Shown piece after piece: positions 23,501 through 31,135 of a stretch of 35,824 nucleotides of DNA. The position numbers were made by a program, and so were the translations under genes. This stretch comes from a virus: positions 1 to 35,824 of the IMG/VR virus record IMGVR_UViG_3300018421_000088. One strand, given 5' to 3'. A model generated the notes under the pieces. The model was not told the origin of the DNA, did not search any database, and saw nothing but the letters and a program-made list of their open reading frames with translations. How positions within the stretch are numbered: position 1 is the first letter of the stretch; each line of letters opens with the position of its first letter.

Positions 23501-26125
23501 ATGTCTGCTGAAGATGCAATACAAAGTATTAAAGATGATTTCTGGCAAGGACCATTAGACTCCTGGCGTAGAGCTATGACCTATGGAACAGATGAAACTG
23601 CTAAATATCAAAAATCTAAAATGCTTACAGATAGAGCAGCAGCAGATGCATACATAGAAGGTTTAGTAGCTAGGTTACATTATAAGACTGGTGGACATTA
23701 TAAAACATACGAAGAGTTTTCTGATGGCTCTAGAAAGTTGTTAAATGATAGTCAAGCTCCTACACCTGCTGATAGTAGAAGTACATTTGAATCTATAATT
23801 AGACACGAAATCACATTTCCTGGTGATGATGAATTAATTAGACACGTTGCTTTTGGTAAGAAAGTACAAGCTGCTAGAGAAGGAGTACCTAAAGGAGAAC
23901 CTGCTTTATTAAGACTTGGTGTTAAAAAAGATGGAACTATTGATTATGTAACTTGGGGTAGAGGACAAACTATTGATGACCACGCTAAATATAAGAAATG
24001 GTTAAGAGCTAAGAATAAAAATGAAAAGACTTATGATGTTGGCCACGTTATGAAGAAGTCTATTCACGATATGAATGCAGAAAGAATTAATAGATATGAC
24101 CAAGTAATTGAAAGTATGTTTACTGCTTTTATGGCTGTACCTACAAATAGATTATCTCGTTCCTCTGCATTTAGACAATACTACTGGAGATTTATTGAAG
24201 AGAATGGTGCTTTCTATGACAATGCATTAAAAGATGAAATTATTGAAAGAGCTAATATGCAAGCATCTAGATGGGTAAAGAATGCTGGTTCTACAGCTAA
24301 GAAACTTAAATCAACTAGACAAATTAAAACTGAGGATGGAAGAGTTTTAGGTATAGAAAATATTGCAGAACTAGATGAAGCTGCTAAAGCATATGCATTA
24401 ACAGAAACAAAAAGACTTCTTTATGATTTAAATAAACGACACGTTGTATCTGATATGTTAAGACTTGCATTCCCATTCGCAGAAGTTTATCAAGAGATTA
24501 TTGGTACTTGGGGTAGATTAATTAATCAGCAAAAGTTACTAGCTGGTAGAAAAGTACAACGTGTTATTACTGGTGCTAGAAACACTAATGAAGAAGGAGA
24601 AGAAGGTTTCTTTCATACAGATGAAATGTCTGGAGAAGAAATGTTCTTTTTTCCTGGAACTGAATTATTAACTAACTGGATGTTTGGAGAAGATGAAAAT
24701 AGAATTATTAACAATCCAACAACAGGACAACCTATGGAAGCACCTGATGTAAGAGTAAAACTGGAGGGTTATGCTTCATCACTTAATATGGTCGCAGGTA
24801 ATCCTGTTCCTGGTTTAGGTCCATTAGTTGCAATACCTGCAGGTAAGTTACTACCTGATACAGAACTAATAGACAAACTATTCTTTCCATATGGTAGAGA
24901 AGAAGGTTCTGCTTTAAGTCCTTACACATTCTTAGAACAAACAATACCTTCTTGGTTAAAGAAACTATTAGCTATGGGTAGTGCAAGTAGTCCTGATATG
25001 AAGAGAACATATGCAAATACATACAAAGATGTTTTAAAGATGTTAATTACTACTGGTCTTTATGATGACTCTACTAAAGCAAAACAACAAGATGCTATGA
25101 ACAAAGCAAAAGATATTGCTAATAGAATGACTTGGATTAGAGCTGCTGTACAGTTTGCTGCTCCAACAGGTGCTGTAGTTAGATACGAAATAGAAACAAC
25201 ACCAGGTGGTGCATTGTATTTAGACCCAGCAGAATTTAAAGAGAATGACCCAGATGGATATTACTTTGGTATGTCTATATTTGCAGATGCATATTACAGA
25301 ATATTAGCTAAATACAAAGGTGACCAGTTAGCTGCTACTACAGAGTTTGTTAATCAGTTTGGTATTGACCCATCTGCATTACTTACTTCTAAGTCAAAAG
25401 AAATTACAAAGCGTTCATATACAGAAGAAGGTGGTAGATTTACTAGAAGCAATAGTGAAGTATTACAAAGATATCCAAACATTGGATACTATATATTCCC
25501 AGATAATCCATTAGATGAGTTTGATTTTAACTCTTGGTCACAATCATTTGCGGATAGAGATAGAGTTGATTTATCTGAAGATGAATATGTTGCAACTATT
25601 AGAAATGCACAAGGTAGATTAGCTTACGAATATCAAAGAAGAATGTTATTTGACACACCACAATTCGCTAATGTACCAAGTCAGCAGAAGTTTGAGATGC
25701 TTACAGCATTAAGAAACTCATTGAGACAAGAGTATCCTGGATATGGAACTACTTCAACAGTACCAACATCAATGGATGTAGATTCAAAGATAAGAGAATT
25801 TCAAGATATGATTGCACAAGATGGCTCAACAAAAGTTAAATTACCTAATGGGCAAAGCCTTGAGATACAGGATTTACCTGCAGTAAGAGGAGCTATAGAG
25901 TATTTAGAAGCAAGAGATAGACTATTATCAGAAGCTAGACTTGTATTAGGAAGTAATGTATCATTACAAAGAGAACAATTAAGTGGAGCTAGAGCTGAAT
26001 TAAGGCGACTATCTCAAGAGTTATTCGCTAAATATCCAGACTTCTACTATGTGTATCTTGATTTATTTAAGTATGAAGTTGAAGAACAATATACAGACGT
26101 TACATTTTACGGAGGTAATTCTTAG
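17570..26125 (+). CDS. Giant probable virion/ejection protein with ASCH-like, split SLOG-like and macro-like domains
   Basis: 2851 residues, in the structural operon between portal and capsid genes, behind TAGGAG. N-terminus (1-750): Ala/Gly-rich segments (about 85-150) then helices. About 795-915 is ASCH/PUA-like: LDMIMSGKRTHTTRT, strands, VGVEYEL. Residues 956-991 (INSGGQTGVDLNALEIASDL and GIATGGKGMPG) match the first half of a SLOG/YpsA-type nucleotide-binding domain. After about 380 inserted residues the second half follows at 1371-1494 (RTSMNVDNTDATIVLFS, KPLIIIDMDNP, VNVAGPRKF). At 1844-1964 lies a macro-like phage domain (KIFVFGDNIAGTGKGGQA, VIVLPKDGIGTG; DUF7831/A1S_2505 type). The C-terminal third has AFPFAEVYQEIIGTWGRL and helical segments like large virion proteins. 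Inference: an internal or ejected virion protein carrying nucleotide-binding modules. Confidence 0.7.
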   Translation: MAWEWSFTSPYQDALDSDFVKQRKQQAQELRTFFSQNNIAENLAGISQQYGYLPRDVQVGAAMVGLTKESPEFTSIIESYLDKERSWWEGVKAATRGAVRGAFVGMESASQFVKRYGTAGMRYYSKKQQNPLLFFSGIGTAAALINPDYYNEVKNVFKETGPTLAGRAFKEISKGNRVNLGEGYFGNSTLAEDTEVYKELVGRGADAEQVREIIQEQLGTPLSQQTIDDRERAAMSYSGRRGTVKLSPGRVAAVEIFEPGTKAFKFMSGLIDGAYTIFTDPSTYFGMGLSRAGKVARTYNPTVVNQGGLINKAVRATVHQPTAKEFINSRVGTDIADLLAKTTTYDEVEIILKKNAREMNDGALLMRNLRDTKDTETIKKLLIDAIEDDLKFNTRLDANSLLFKGKFSRAAAKAFYGPDVSAVGFKTAMKLRNQNSKWNRLFQEFPAPKLHANDLNQTFFELKDWMKFAKVDDDVAFKALDDIANSIDDEVLDNIAKAGMKSGDPRPAKLANVVRVLEVLGGENGVLPHIEKKFMALELPPELVKGMRKFMTSVDETRKYFRGAFGEEWFQGQKLDVLDNFGNDVLSLQLNLDEALKVVEKIASNAGIKKSVMGNMNKILKTAKEDLSKRVNDSPGTGNTSAGWAQFADDGFEVSTAGDDFGKQFSAFNAKFLDGDSVELKWAKAKGYDSIEQAKRNPAVDSDGRPLENFNYYPEYKKIWNAWADENPDLIEQLAIKAQGKKLTDKFANTNNNQARALSEIINERFGKQKIKDIKAEGNPIAMNNKVKNRDNIIYNKDTTTLDMIMSGKRTHTTRTLAGYGSLAPRVGQIRLMQDKNTGRQVMVRITGINKLPDDLFVNPELEDLARELAKKEGYTFEFYQTAISGKLQRQKQNRLRGSLKPENEMVGVEYELASPTNIVKDLDNVASIGGLKDEFLEMVEPAATIDRLTPEMDIVVKEINSGGQTGVDLNALEIASDLGIATGGKGMPGLTVADQIMGRYDHQQGQLMKYNVQDTTEDILMDLKNDLSNLMHRIAKHNEGVNFKSTFDESRLTPAEIAAYKAIQQKPFDQMSKIEVDRLRAIEIKAKGGFINQTLSKDAKKSIDEYIKKFKTGAEGGLLYKQYKLEDEIADLTKEIKLRKEQALKKGVISVNATDEEIQEVLKNGELAISALQKLNVKLEGKNFRGQTQDGKRIRERAIPSKELEGLLEEGKDLDQTILDLQDKASIFNFIENPRISYYLGTEPGVPLSRKGVKVKEYKFGEADLGIAPDEDKAKLAEKAGYTLSKEDLRQPSKRVIEYDDFDIDGYVESVEEGGLYIASLQAKKLKNVNELNRIREVMKYKGKDADRYLTLTDEIRKLETGDIGSMKPDARYYAKRTSMNVDNTDATIVLFSKKNILQDIGTAKTILYASRGKWVGANWKAEITKNIDKYKTGVFAKTLNKPLIIIDMDNPTLTDEFIEQAQKLLKGKKVNVAGPRKFTDKESIERVLRPLLVKSKVPFTKKKAGKKLLKESKVTPQQILDFFQEKVQDQSLMNDIANSLFEEANIQNIARVKGRPTAQLVAEYLASDAIPMPDARLFLRVFSPAREFWLRAAGKGKMIPQRLPGLQEDEFISSQFEKELAKPLNRLYELTTMEDKKVSQTAELFVRNARKQFKLTKNEEEGVVRELTAGYLGLLGDSFMNKAWKPAILLRAAWTSRVVGEEQMRMWMDNLDNVFSHPLSAFAWIMGKDKRRLFNEVRGYGDEEVAERLIAKGVYDIMGDTLGDSLEAQSSLTKSHGGVLDPEGLSRKWSFEEVSINDDKFIPGAASELLQLSDDPLTAEIAYRLTGFNGTFRGQIIEQKQFTPQKVKNNPNKIFVFGDNIAGTGKGGQAVIRGNPNIIGIPTKHSPRKFFTDDDYEVAVEAIDKALAEIDDARGLGKVIVLPKDGIGTGRAGPKDPKTGKYTGLEKQAPKINAYLQKKLKELKAEKTDAVLDDVMSAEDAIQSIKDDFWQGPLDSWRRAMTYGTDETAKYQKSKMLTDRAAADAYIEGLVARLHYKTGGHYKTYEEFSDGSRKLLNDSQAPTPADSRSTFESIIRHEITFPGDDELIRHVAFGKKVQAAREGVPKGEPALLRLGVKKDGTIDYVTWGRGQTIDDHAKYKKWLRAKNKNEKTYDVGHVMKKSIHDMNAERINRYDQVIESMFTAFMAVPTNRLSRSSAFRQYYWRFIEENGAFYDNALKDEIIERANMQASRWVKNAGSTAKKLKSTRQIKTEDGRVLGIENIAELDEAAKAYALTETKRLLYDLNKRHVVSDMLRLAFPFAEVYQEIIGTWGRLINQQKLLAGRKVQRVITGARNTNEEGEEGFFHTDEMSGEEMFFFPGTELLTNWMFGEDENRIINNPTTGQPMEAPDVRVKLEGYASSLNMVAGNPVPGLGPLVAIPAGKLLPDTELIDKLFFPYGREEGSALSPYTFLEQTIPSWLKKLLAMGSASSPDMKRTYANTYKDVLKMLITTGLYDDSTKAKQQDAMNKAKDIANRMTWIRAAVQFAAPTGAVVRYEIETTPGGALYLDPAEFKENDPDGYYFGMSIFADAYYRILAKYKGDQLAATTEFVNQFGIDPSALLTSKSKEITKRSYTEEGGRFTRSNSEVLQRYPNIGYYIFPDNPLDEFDFNSWSQSFADRDRVDLSEDEYVATIRNAQGRLAYEYQRRMLFDTPQFANVPSQQKFEMLTALRNSLRQEYPGYGTTSTVPTSMDVDSKIREFQDMIAQDGSTKVKLPNGQSLEIQDLPAVRGAIEYLEARDRLLSEARLVLGSNVSLQREQLSGARAELRRLSQELFAKYPDFYYVYLDLFKYEVEEQYTDVTFYGGNS

Positions 26126-27540
26126 TGGATAGAGAAGAACAAAAATATCAAGAGTTAGGGTTTACATTAAAAACTATTTTTGATGCTGTTAAAAAAGGAT
26201 TAATTACATTTGATAGTAAATTAATAGAAGGTTTCTTTGACTCTCCACCGCCTCAAAAAATAATAGAAAACATACTTAAGTTAGTAGAACAAGGTGCAGA
26301 AACAAGTGCTATGAAAGCTATAGCTAGCTTTATAGTACCAAATGCTGAAGAAAAAGATAGAAGGAAAAGACTCACTACAGCATTTACATCAGGATTAACT
26401 GGACAAGAACCTGAAGAATTATCAGCAAACTTAGATACTGCAGATATTATTGCAGAAGCAGATGCTGAATATGCTAACTATGTTACCAGTACAGTAGATA
26501 CAACACCTGGTGGTAGAGCTAAAAGAGATTTTCAATTAGGTGCATCATCTAAAGGATTGCTTGATGCTGCATATGCTAAGTATAAAGAAGATGGAGATAC
26601 AGATGCTTTCTTAGAAGTAGTAACATCTGTTGAGTTAAATAATCTACCAGAACTTACAAGTGATAGTACATTCTACCAAAGGTATGTATCACAATATGCC
26701 CCAATGACCTTTTATGGTTTACAAGATGATGTTCAATTATTAAATTATAGAGAAGCTGCAGGTAACAATAAGCTAACTCCTTTGTACAATTATGGATTAG
26801 CTCCAGCATTCCTAGCTGGACTAGACCCTAATAAAATATTAGAAATACAAACTAAGTTAATGGAAGCAGGATTTTTGCAACCTGGTACTTATGTTCAAGG
26901 AGTTATTGGTGAAATAGGAACACCAGGAGAAGATGCTACTATACAAGCATTGGAAAGTGCATTTAGTTATTTAAATACTAAACCTGAATATGGAATAGAT
27001 ATAGATGACTTAGCAGAGATTAATGCTGCTGCTAATGGTGATGAAGGTGCGTTCTTAGGATTTCTTAGAAATTACTTTGAAGATTCAATAGAAGAAATAA
27101 GTTTAAGAGATACTAATCCAATACTTACTGCACCTACATTACTAGCACAAGCAAATCCCGACTTCTTAAAGTTCAATGTAAATCAAACAGTAAGAGATAC
27201 GATAGGTGCTAATCCTAGCCTTAGAGATTATCAAGTTATTTATGACTGGGCAGGTTCAGAGATAGAAAGATTATCTGCTGCTTATGCTGAATCACAAAAG
27301 ATTTATGAACAAGCTAGAGTAGATGTTGCTGCTCAAGCTGCACAAGATAAACTATCTGGTACTGAACAAGATTATTATTTATTACCACCAGCTATGTCTG
27401 ATGCAGATGTATCTGCTGCATTCGCAACTGGATTAGATGAATTTGTATATAATTATTTTAAACCACTTCTCGACCAAGGTAAAGAAGACCAAGCCTATCA
27501 ACAAGGACTAGGAGTAGCTATAGCGAGCTTAAGTAAATAA
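26125..27540 (+). CDS. Hypothetical probable virion protein, 471 residues
   Basis: GTG start with GGAGG 9 nt upstream, directly after the giant gene. Acidic, helical, soluble, without signal peptide. Repeated Ala/Gln/Asp-rich helices, for example ADIIAEADAEYANYV and EIERLSAAYAESQKIYEQAR. No enzyme motif. Its place between the giant gene and a lysozyme-like gene suggests an internal virion or injection-machine protein. Confidence 0.6.
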   Translation: MDREEQKYQELGFTLKTIFDAVKKGLITFDSKLIEGFFDSPPPQKIIENILKLVEQGAETSAMKAIASFIVPNAEEKDRRKRLTTAFTSGLTGQEPEELSANLDTADIIAEADAEYANYVTSTVDTTPGGRAKRDFQLGASSKGLLDAAYAKYKEDGDTDAFLEVVTSVELNNLPELTSDSTFYQRYVSQYAPMTFYGLQDDVQLLNYREAAGNNKLTPLYNYGLAPAFLAGLDPNKILEIQTKLMEAGFLQPGTYVQGVIGEIGTPGEDATIQALESAFSYLNTKPEYGIDIDDLAEINAAANGDEGAFLGFLRNYFEDSIEEISLRDTNPILTAPTLLAQANPDFLKFNVNQTVRDTIGANPSLRDYQVIYDWAGSEIERLSAAYAESQKIYEQARVDVAAQAAQDKLSGTEQDYYLLPPAMSDADVSAAFATGLDEFVYNYFKPLLDQGKEDQAYQQGLGVAIASLSK

Positions 27541-28133
27541 TGGATGAAGATTTTAAAATAACTATAGATAGATTGAAGTATCAACATAATATAGAAGATA
27601 AATATATACCTGCATTAATGATGACAGCTTATTATGAATCAGCACTTGACTTTGATGAAATAGGTTTAAACAAAGATGAAGCAGGTAATGTCGTTAGTAA
27701 GGATATAGGATACTTTCAAATTAATGCTGCTAGTTTTTACGATAAGCAAGGAAATCCAGACCCTACATTAGAACGTTTCTTTTCAAAAATGGGTGATAAA
27801 AAAACATTATCACAAGAACAATTTGAAAAAAAATTATTAGGTGAAAAATATAATACAGCTTATGCTGCTCATATAATTAAAGACTTTCACGAGTATAGTG
27901 TAAAAGACCCATTTGGTAAATGGAATGCATATACAGATTATGTAAGACCATTCTTACAAGGAGAACCTATTCCTGGTAAAACATTAGAAGAACAAGTTAA
28001 TGGTATTAAAGCATATGTTGATGCTTATATGTATTTAAATGATTTAAAACAAATAGAAGAGTTTAAACCTTTTGTAAATAAAAAAGCTAAAGTATTAGAT
28101 GGATTTATGGGAAAGATAAAAAACAATGGTTGA
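27540..28133 (+). CDS. Lysozyme/lytic-transglycosylase-like protein
   Basis: 197 residues. IPALMMTAYYESALD supplies a probable catalytic Glu33 at the end of a helix, DIGYFQIN (55-62) matches the GLMQIN-type motif of SLT/goose-lysozyme folds, and NTAYAAHIIKDF with DPFGKWNAYTDYVRPF provide the later helix and glycine-containing segment. Such domains in a structural operon usually cut peptidoglycan locally so that the ejected DNA or proteins can cross the wall, unlike the amidase used for final lysis at the left edge. No signal peptide. Starts by overlap with the upstream stop and overlaps the next gene by 8 bp. Confidence 0.7.
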   Translation: MDEDFKITIDRLKYQHNIEDKYIPALMMTAYYESALDFDEIGLNKDEAGNVVSKDIGYFQINAASFYDKQGNPDPTLERFFSKMGDKKTLSQEQFEKKLLGEKYNTAYAAHIIKDFHEYSVKDPFGKWNAYTDYVRPFLQGEPIPGKTLEEQVNGIKAYVDAYMYLNDLKQIEEFKPFVNKKAKVLDGFMGKIKNNG

Positions 28134-29379
28134 TAGAGCTTGGAAGTATTCAAATAAACCTACGCCAGATTTAGTATATTACGATGCTGATACTGGACAT
28201 TATTATTATTTATATAGTGCTGGAGATTTCTTATCAGAAGATACTGATGAAGCAGTATATATATCATATGATGTAGGTGTACAAAAACCACACGGATTAA
28301 CTAATGATAGAAAGCTACCTCAAATAGTAACTACTGCACCAGGTATATTACTTGGTCATACTGCACTAACTGCATCTAACATATCTAGTAACTATGACGA
28401 TATGGATGATTTTAATCCTGCTCAAATATTTGAAGAAACAATAGAACTGTATGAAGAGTATGCACCTTGGTTTTATGAAGTAACTAAAGATGAAGAAGGT
28501 AATGTTGTATCAGCACCAGGTATGTCTTTACTACTTGAACACCTATGGTTAAACAGACCAATAGATGAGAATGACCCAAGACTAAAAGAATTAAAGATGC
28601 CTTATACAATAGGACAGATACAGTTTATCAATGCTGGTGGTTTAAAGAACAATGACTACAACACTAACTCAAGGTTAAGAGAACTTAGAGATGCTAGAAC
28701 AGATGAGTTAAATGCAACTCTTACAAAGATTGGTATAAGTGTAGATAGTTTTGTAGAGGAAAACTTTGACCAGTATCAAAATCTTATAGAGCTATATACT
28801 CAAGGTTATTTGAATGCTGCTAACTTAGATGACTTTGTAAAGCATTACACAGGTATAGATGTATTATCTTCTGAAGATAGTAGGTACTTATCATTTAAGA
28901 ATATTATAGAAGAACAAGTTGATGCACCGCTAAAATTTGATTTAGGTTCTTTAGATTTTAGAAAGAGTAAAGAAGCAGACAGACTAGGTATAAGATATCT
29001 TGGACAGCTTAAGTACAATACATTAGATGAAGATACTAAAAAAGAAATAGCATACTTAGTATCTACTGACCAATCTGATGTAGCTGAACAAAAGCTACAA
29101 ACTATATTTGATAGTGACCCATACTTTGAAAGATTTGCAGGTAAAGGATTAAACTACGGACAAGTAGTAGGTCCATACAAACAGTTGTATACTTCTATAT
29201 TTGGAGATGCACCTGATGAAAATGATACATTTATTTATGAAGTATTAGGTATGGGTTTTCAAGAGGCAGGTAAGTTTATGAGACAAAAAGCCTATGAAGT
29301 AGGTAATGAATACTTTGGAAGAACAGTTGCCACAGCTATGAATCAAGGCTTAGGTGGCAATGTGATAAGAGGAATATAA
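28126..29379 (+). CDS. Hypothetical probable virion protein, 417 residues
   Basis: Acidic, no signal peptide, no membrane segment. N-terminal strands (PDLVYYDADTGHYYYLYSAG) precede helical regions with many Asp and Glu residues. A C-terminal motif GMGFQEAGKFMRQKAYEV is a possible contact helix. No family recognised; the operon context suggests a virion component working with its two neighbours. Confidence 0.58.
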   Translation: MVDRAWKYSNKPTPDLVYYDADTGHYYYLYSAGDFLSEDTDEAVYISYDVGVQKPHGLTNDRKLPQIVTTAPGILLGHTALTASNISSNYDDMDDFNPAQIFEETIELYEEYAPWFYEVTKDEEGNVVSAPGMSLLLEHLWLNRPIDENDPRLKELKMPYTIGQIQFINAGGLKNNDYNTNSRLRELRDARTDELNATLTKIGISVDSFVEENFDQYQNLIELYTQGYLNAANLDDFVKHYTGIDVLSSEDSRYLSFKNIIEEQVDAPLKFDLGSLDFRKSKEADRLGIRYLGQLKYNTLDEDTKKEIAYLVSTDQSDVAEQKLQTIFDSDPYFERFAGKGLNYGQVVGPYKQLYTSIFGDAPDENDTFIYEVLGMGFQEAGKFMRQKAYEVGNEYFGRTVATAMNQGLGGNVIRGI

Positions 29380-30470
29380 TGGCAACAAAACCTTTTGTAG
29401 ACCCTAACGCACCTTACGGTGGTAGACAAGTAACTATCTATGGACCTAATGGGGAAGTTACTATTGCACAGCAATTTAGAAGAGAAGGAGAGGAAAAGTC
29501 TGAACTAGATAGATACTTAGATGACTTAGGTTATTCAAGAACAAGACCTAGTTCTGGTACTGGTACTCCATCATCACAATCTACAGAAGATTCAATACAA
29601 TTTACATCAGCACAAGCTCAAATACTTATGCCTTGGCTTACAAAACTTGCACCTGTAGAAGGTAAGAAACTTATAGATGAGTATGTGAAAGGTTATGTTG
29701 AAACAGGTGAGCCTACCTTTGCATTAGCAAAGATGCGTTCTAGTGATAGTTATGAAAAAGTATTTCCTGGTATAACTAGAGACGATGGTTCTTTAAGAAT
29801 GTCAGAAGCTACCTACTTGCAAAACAAAGAAGCAGTACTTATACACTTTAATGAATATGGTATTGGTGGATATGGAGCTCAAGTTATTGATACTTTGTTT
29901 CCTTCATTAGTAGAAGGTAACGTATCTCCAGATGAGATTTCTGCAAGATTATCTGTAACTGATAGGCAATTAGGTAATCTATCTCCTGACCAAAAGAGAA
30001 GTGTATTAAGTGCCTATGAAGAATATTACTCTACAGAACTTGGAGAAGTTATAGAGTTAGATGATGCAGCACTTATACCATTAGTTATTGACCCAGAAAT
30101 AAATGCACAGATATTAAATAGACAACTTAATGTAGCTAAGATAGGTAATCAATATCAACAAGTATCTGGTGCAGAAGCATCAAGGACTGCTATAGAAAGT
30201 TTAGTAGGTGCAGGTTTGCAAGCATCTGAATCTCAAAAAACATTTCAAGCTGCAGTTGATAGGGCTTTAATTAGTTCTAGATTAGCAAGAAGACAACTTA
30301 GGACAGATGCACCTTCAGCTATGGAAATATTAGAATCTCAATACTTAGGTGACTTAGATACAACCCAGCAGTTACAATCTATACAAGCACAAGCTGCATC
30401 AGAATCAACAATACAATTTGGTGCTGCTAAAACTCAAGAAGGTGCAGTAACTGGCTTGACAGAAAAATAA
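29379..30470 (+). CDS. Hypothetical probable virion protein, 363 residues
   Basis: Starts after AGAGGA. N-terminus ATKPFVDPNAPYGGRQVTIY with a strand pair and a Ser/Thr-rich linker (SRTRPSSGTGTPSSQSTEDS), then helices with LTKLAPVEGKKLIDEYVKGY, and a Gln/Ala-rich end (QLQSIQAQAASESTIQFGA). The end of the gene contains the strong promoter of the capsid unit. Function unknown, likely virion-associated by context. Confidence 0.58.
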   Translation: MATKPFVDPNAPYGGRQVTIYGPNGEVTIAQQFRREGEEKSELDRYLDDLGYSRTRPSSGTGTPSSQSTEDSIQFTSAQAQILMPWLTKLAPVEGKKLIDEYVKGYVETGEPTFALAKMRSSDSYEKVFPGITRDDGSLRMSEATYLQNKEAVLIHFNEYGIGGYGAQVIDTLFPSLVEGNVSPDEISARLSVTDRQLGNLSPDQKRSVLSAYEEYYSTELGEVIELDDAALIPLVIDPEINAQILNRQLNVAKIGNQYQQVSGAEASRTAIESLVGAGLQASESQKTFQAAVDRALISSRLARRQLRTDAPSAMEILESQYLGDLDTTQQLQSIQAQAASESTIQFGAAKTQEGAVTGLTEK

Positions 30471-30482
30471 TTCTGCTATAAT
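30456..30482 (+). promoter_or_regulatory. Strong promoter of the scaffold-capsid unit
   Basis: TTGACA (30456-30461), 15 bp spacer, TGC-TATAAT (30474-30482): perfect -35 and extended -10. It lies across the stop of the preceding gene. Same 15-bp spacing as the promoter at 11337-11363. Predicted start near 30489. Confidence 0.85.
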
Positions 30483-30488
30483 AAGTTT

Positions 30489-30648
30489 AGTGCCTGACAG
30501 GTCGGCAGATTAAATATAGGGCTGTAAATGCGATAGCACCACCAAGGTGTGTTATCTGGCGTTCGTAAACCCTTGTGTAAAATCCCTTTAATTACCTAGC
30601 GATTAATACTATGGGATATTTTATATGCTAGAGAAGATGGAGATAATA
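30489..30648 (+). ncRNA. Structured 5' leader of the scaffold-capsid mRNA
   Basis: 160 bases, no convincing ORF; an in-frame ATG at 30625 has no RBS. Stems: TGCC/GGCA at the 5' end; AGGG (30518-30521) with CCCT (30570-30573), enclosing GATA-CACC/GGTG-TATC; TAAAATCCC (30578-30586) with GGG..ATTTTA (30613-30623, 2-nt bulge). The last stem ends 15 nt before the GGAG of the scaffold gene. A leader this long is unusual here, where other starts are short or leaderless. Could stabilise the mRNA or regulate translation. Confidence 0.5.
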
Positions 30649-31116
30649 ATGGAAGAAATACAACAAGAGATAAATACTACAGAATCAATAGATGATTCTA
30701 CTGATGGTATTAAACAACTTAGAGAAGAGTATAAAAAGCTAAAGGCAGAGAACAAACAGTTCAAAGCTAGTGCTATGAATAATGCTTTAAGTTCTTTAGG
30801 ACTACAAGCAGATAAAGGTATAGGAAAAGCTGTTACAAAACTCTATGATGGTGATGTCAGCGTAGAAGCAATCAAAGAATTTGTTGCTCAAGAGTTTGGA
30901 GAAGTTAGTAGTTCTGAACAACCTAGCAATAATGTAACTAATAATGTAGTTGAAGCTCAATCTAGAGTTGAGCAATTAAATCAACTTGGTGTAAATGCTG
31001 AACCTACTGATATAAGTCAGGAGTTTAGAAAATTCGTTAGTAATCCAGACATAAGTACAAGAGATAAAATCAACGCAAAACTGCGTATGATTGATACTTT
31101 AAAAGACAATAAATAA
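30649..31116 (+). CDS. Capsid scaffolding protein
   Basis: 155 residues from ATG 30649, which has GGAG 6 nt upstream; the in-frame ATG at 30625 would add eight residues and lacks an RBS. Highly charged and helical. A coiled coil at about 18-38 (GIKQLREEYKKLKAENKQFK), an acidic centre with ALSSLGLQADKGIGKAVTKL, a Ser/Asn linker, and a C-terminal helical segment (FRKFVSNPDISTRDKINAKL) that probably binds the capsid shell. Directly before the major capsid gene, the normal place for a scaffold that guides prohead assembly. Confidence 0.75.
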   Translation: MEEIQQEINTTESIDDSTDGIKQLREEYKKLKAENKQFKASAMNNALSSLGLQADKGIGKAVTKLYDGDVSVEAIKEFVAQEFGEVSSSEQPSNNVTNNVVEAQSRVEQLNQLGVNAEPTDISQEFRKFVSNPDISTRDKINAKLRMIDTLKDNK

Positions 31117-31135
31117 TTTATAGGAGAAGATAATA

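Noticed and set aside
30489-30580. tRNA in the capsid leader
   Set aside because: A GTTCG stretch resembles a T-loop but there is no acceptor stem, anticodon arm or CCA context.
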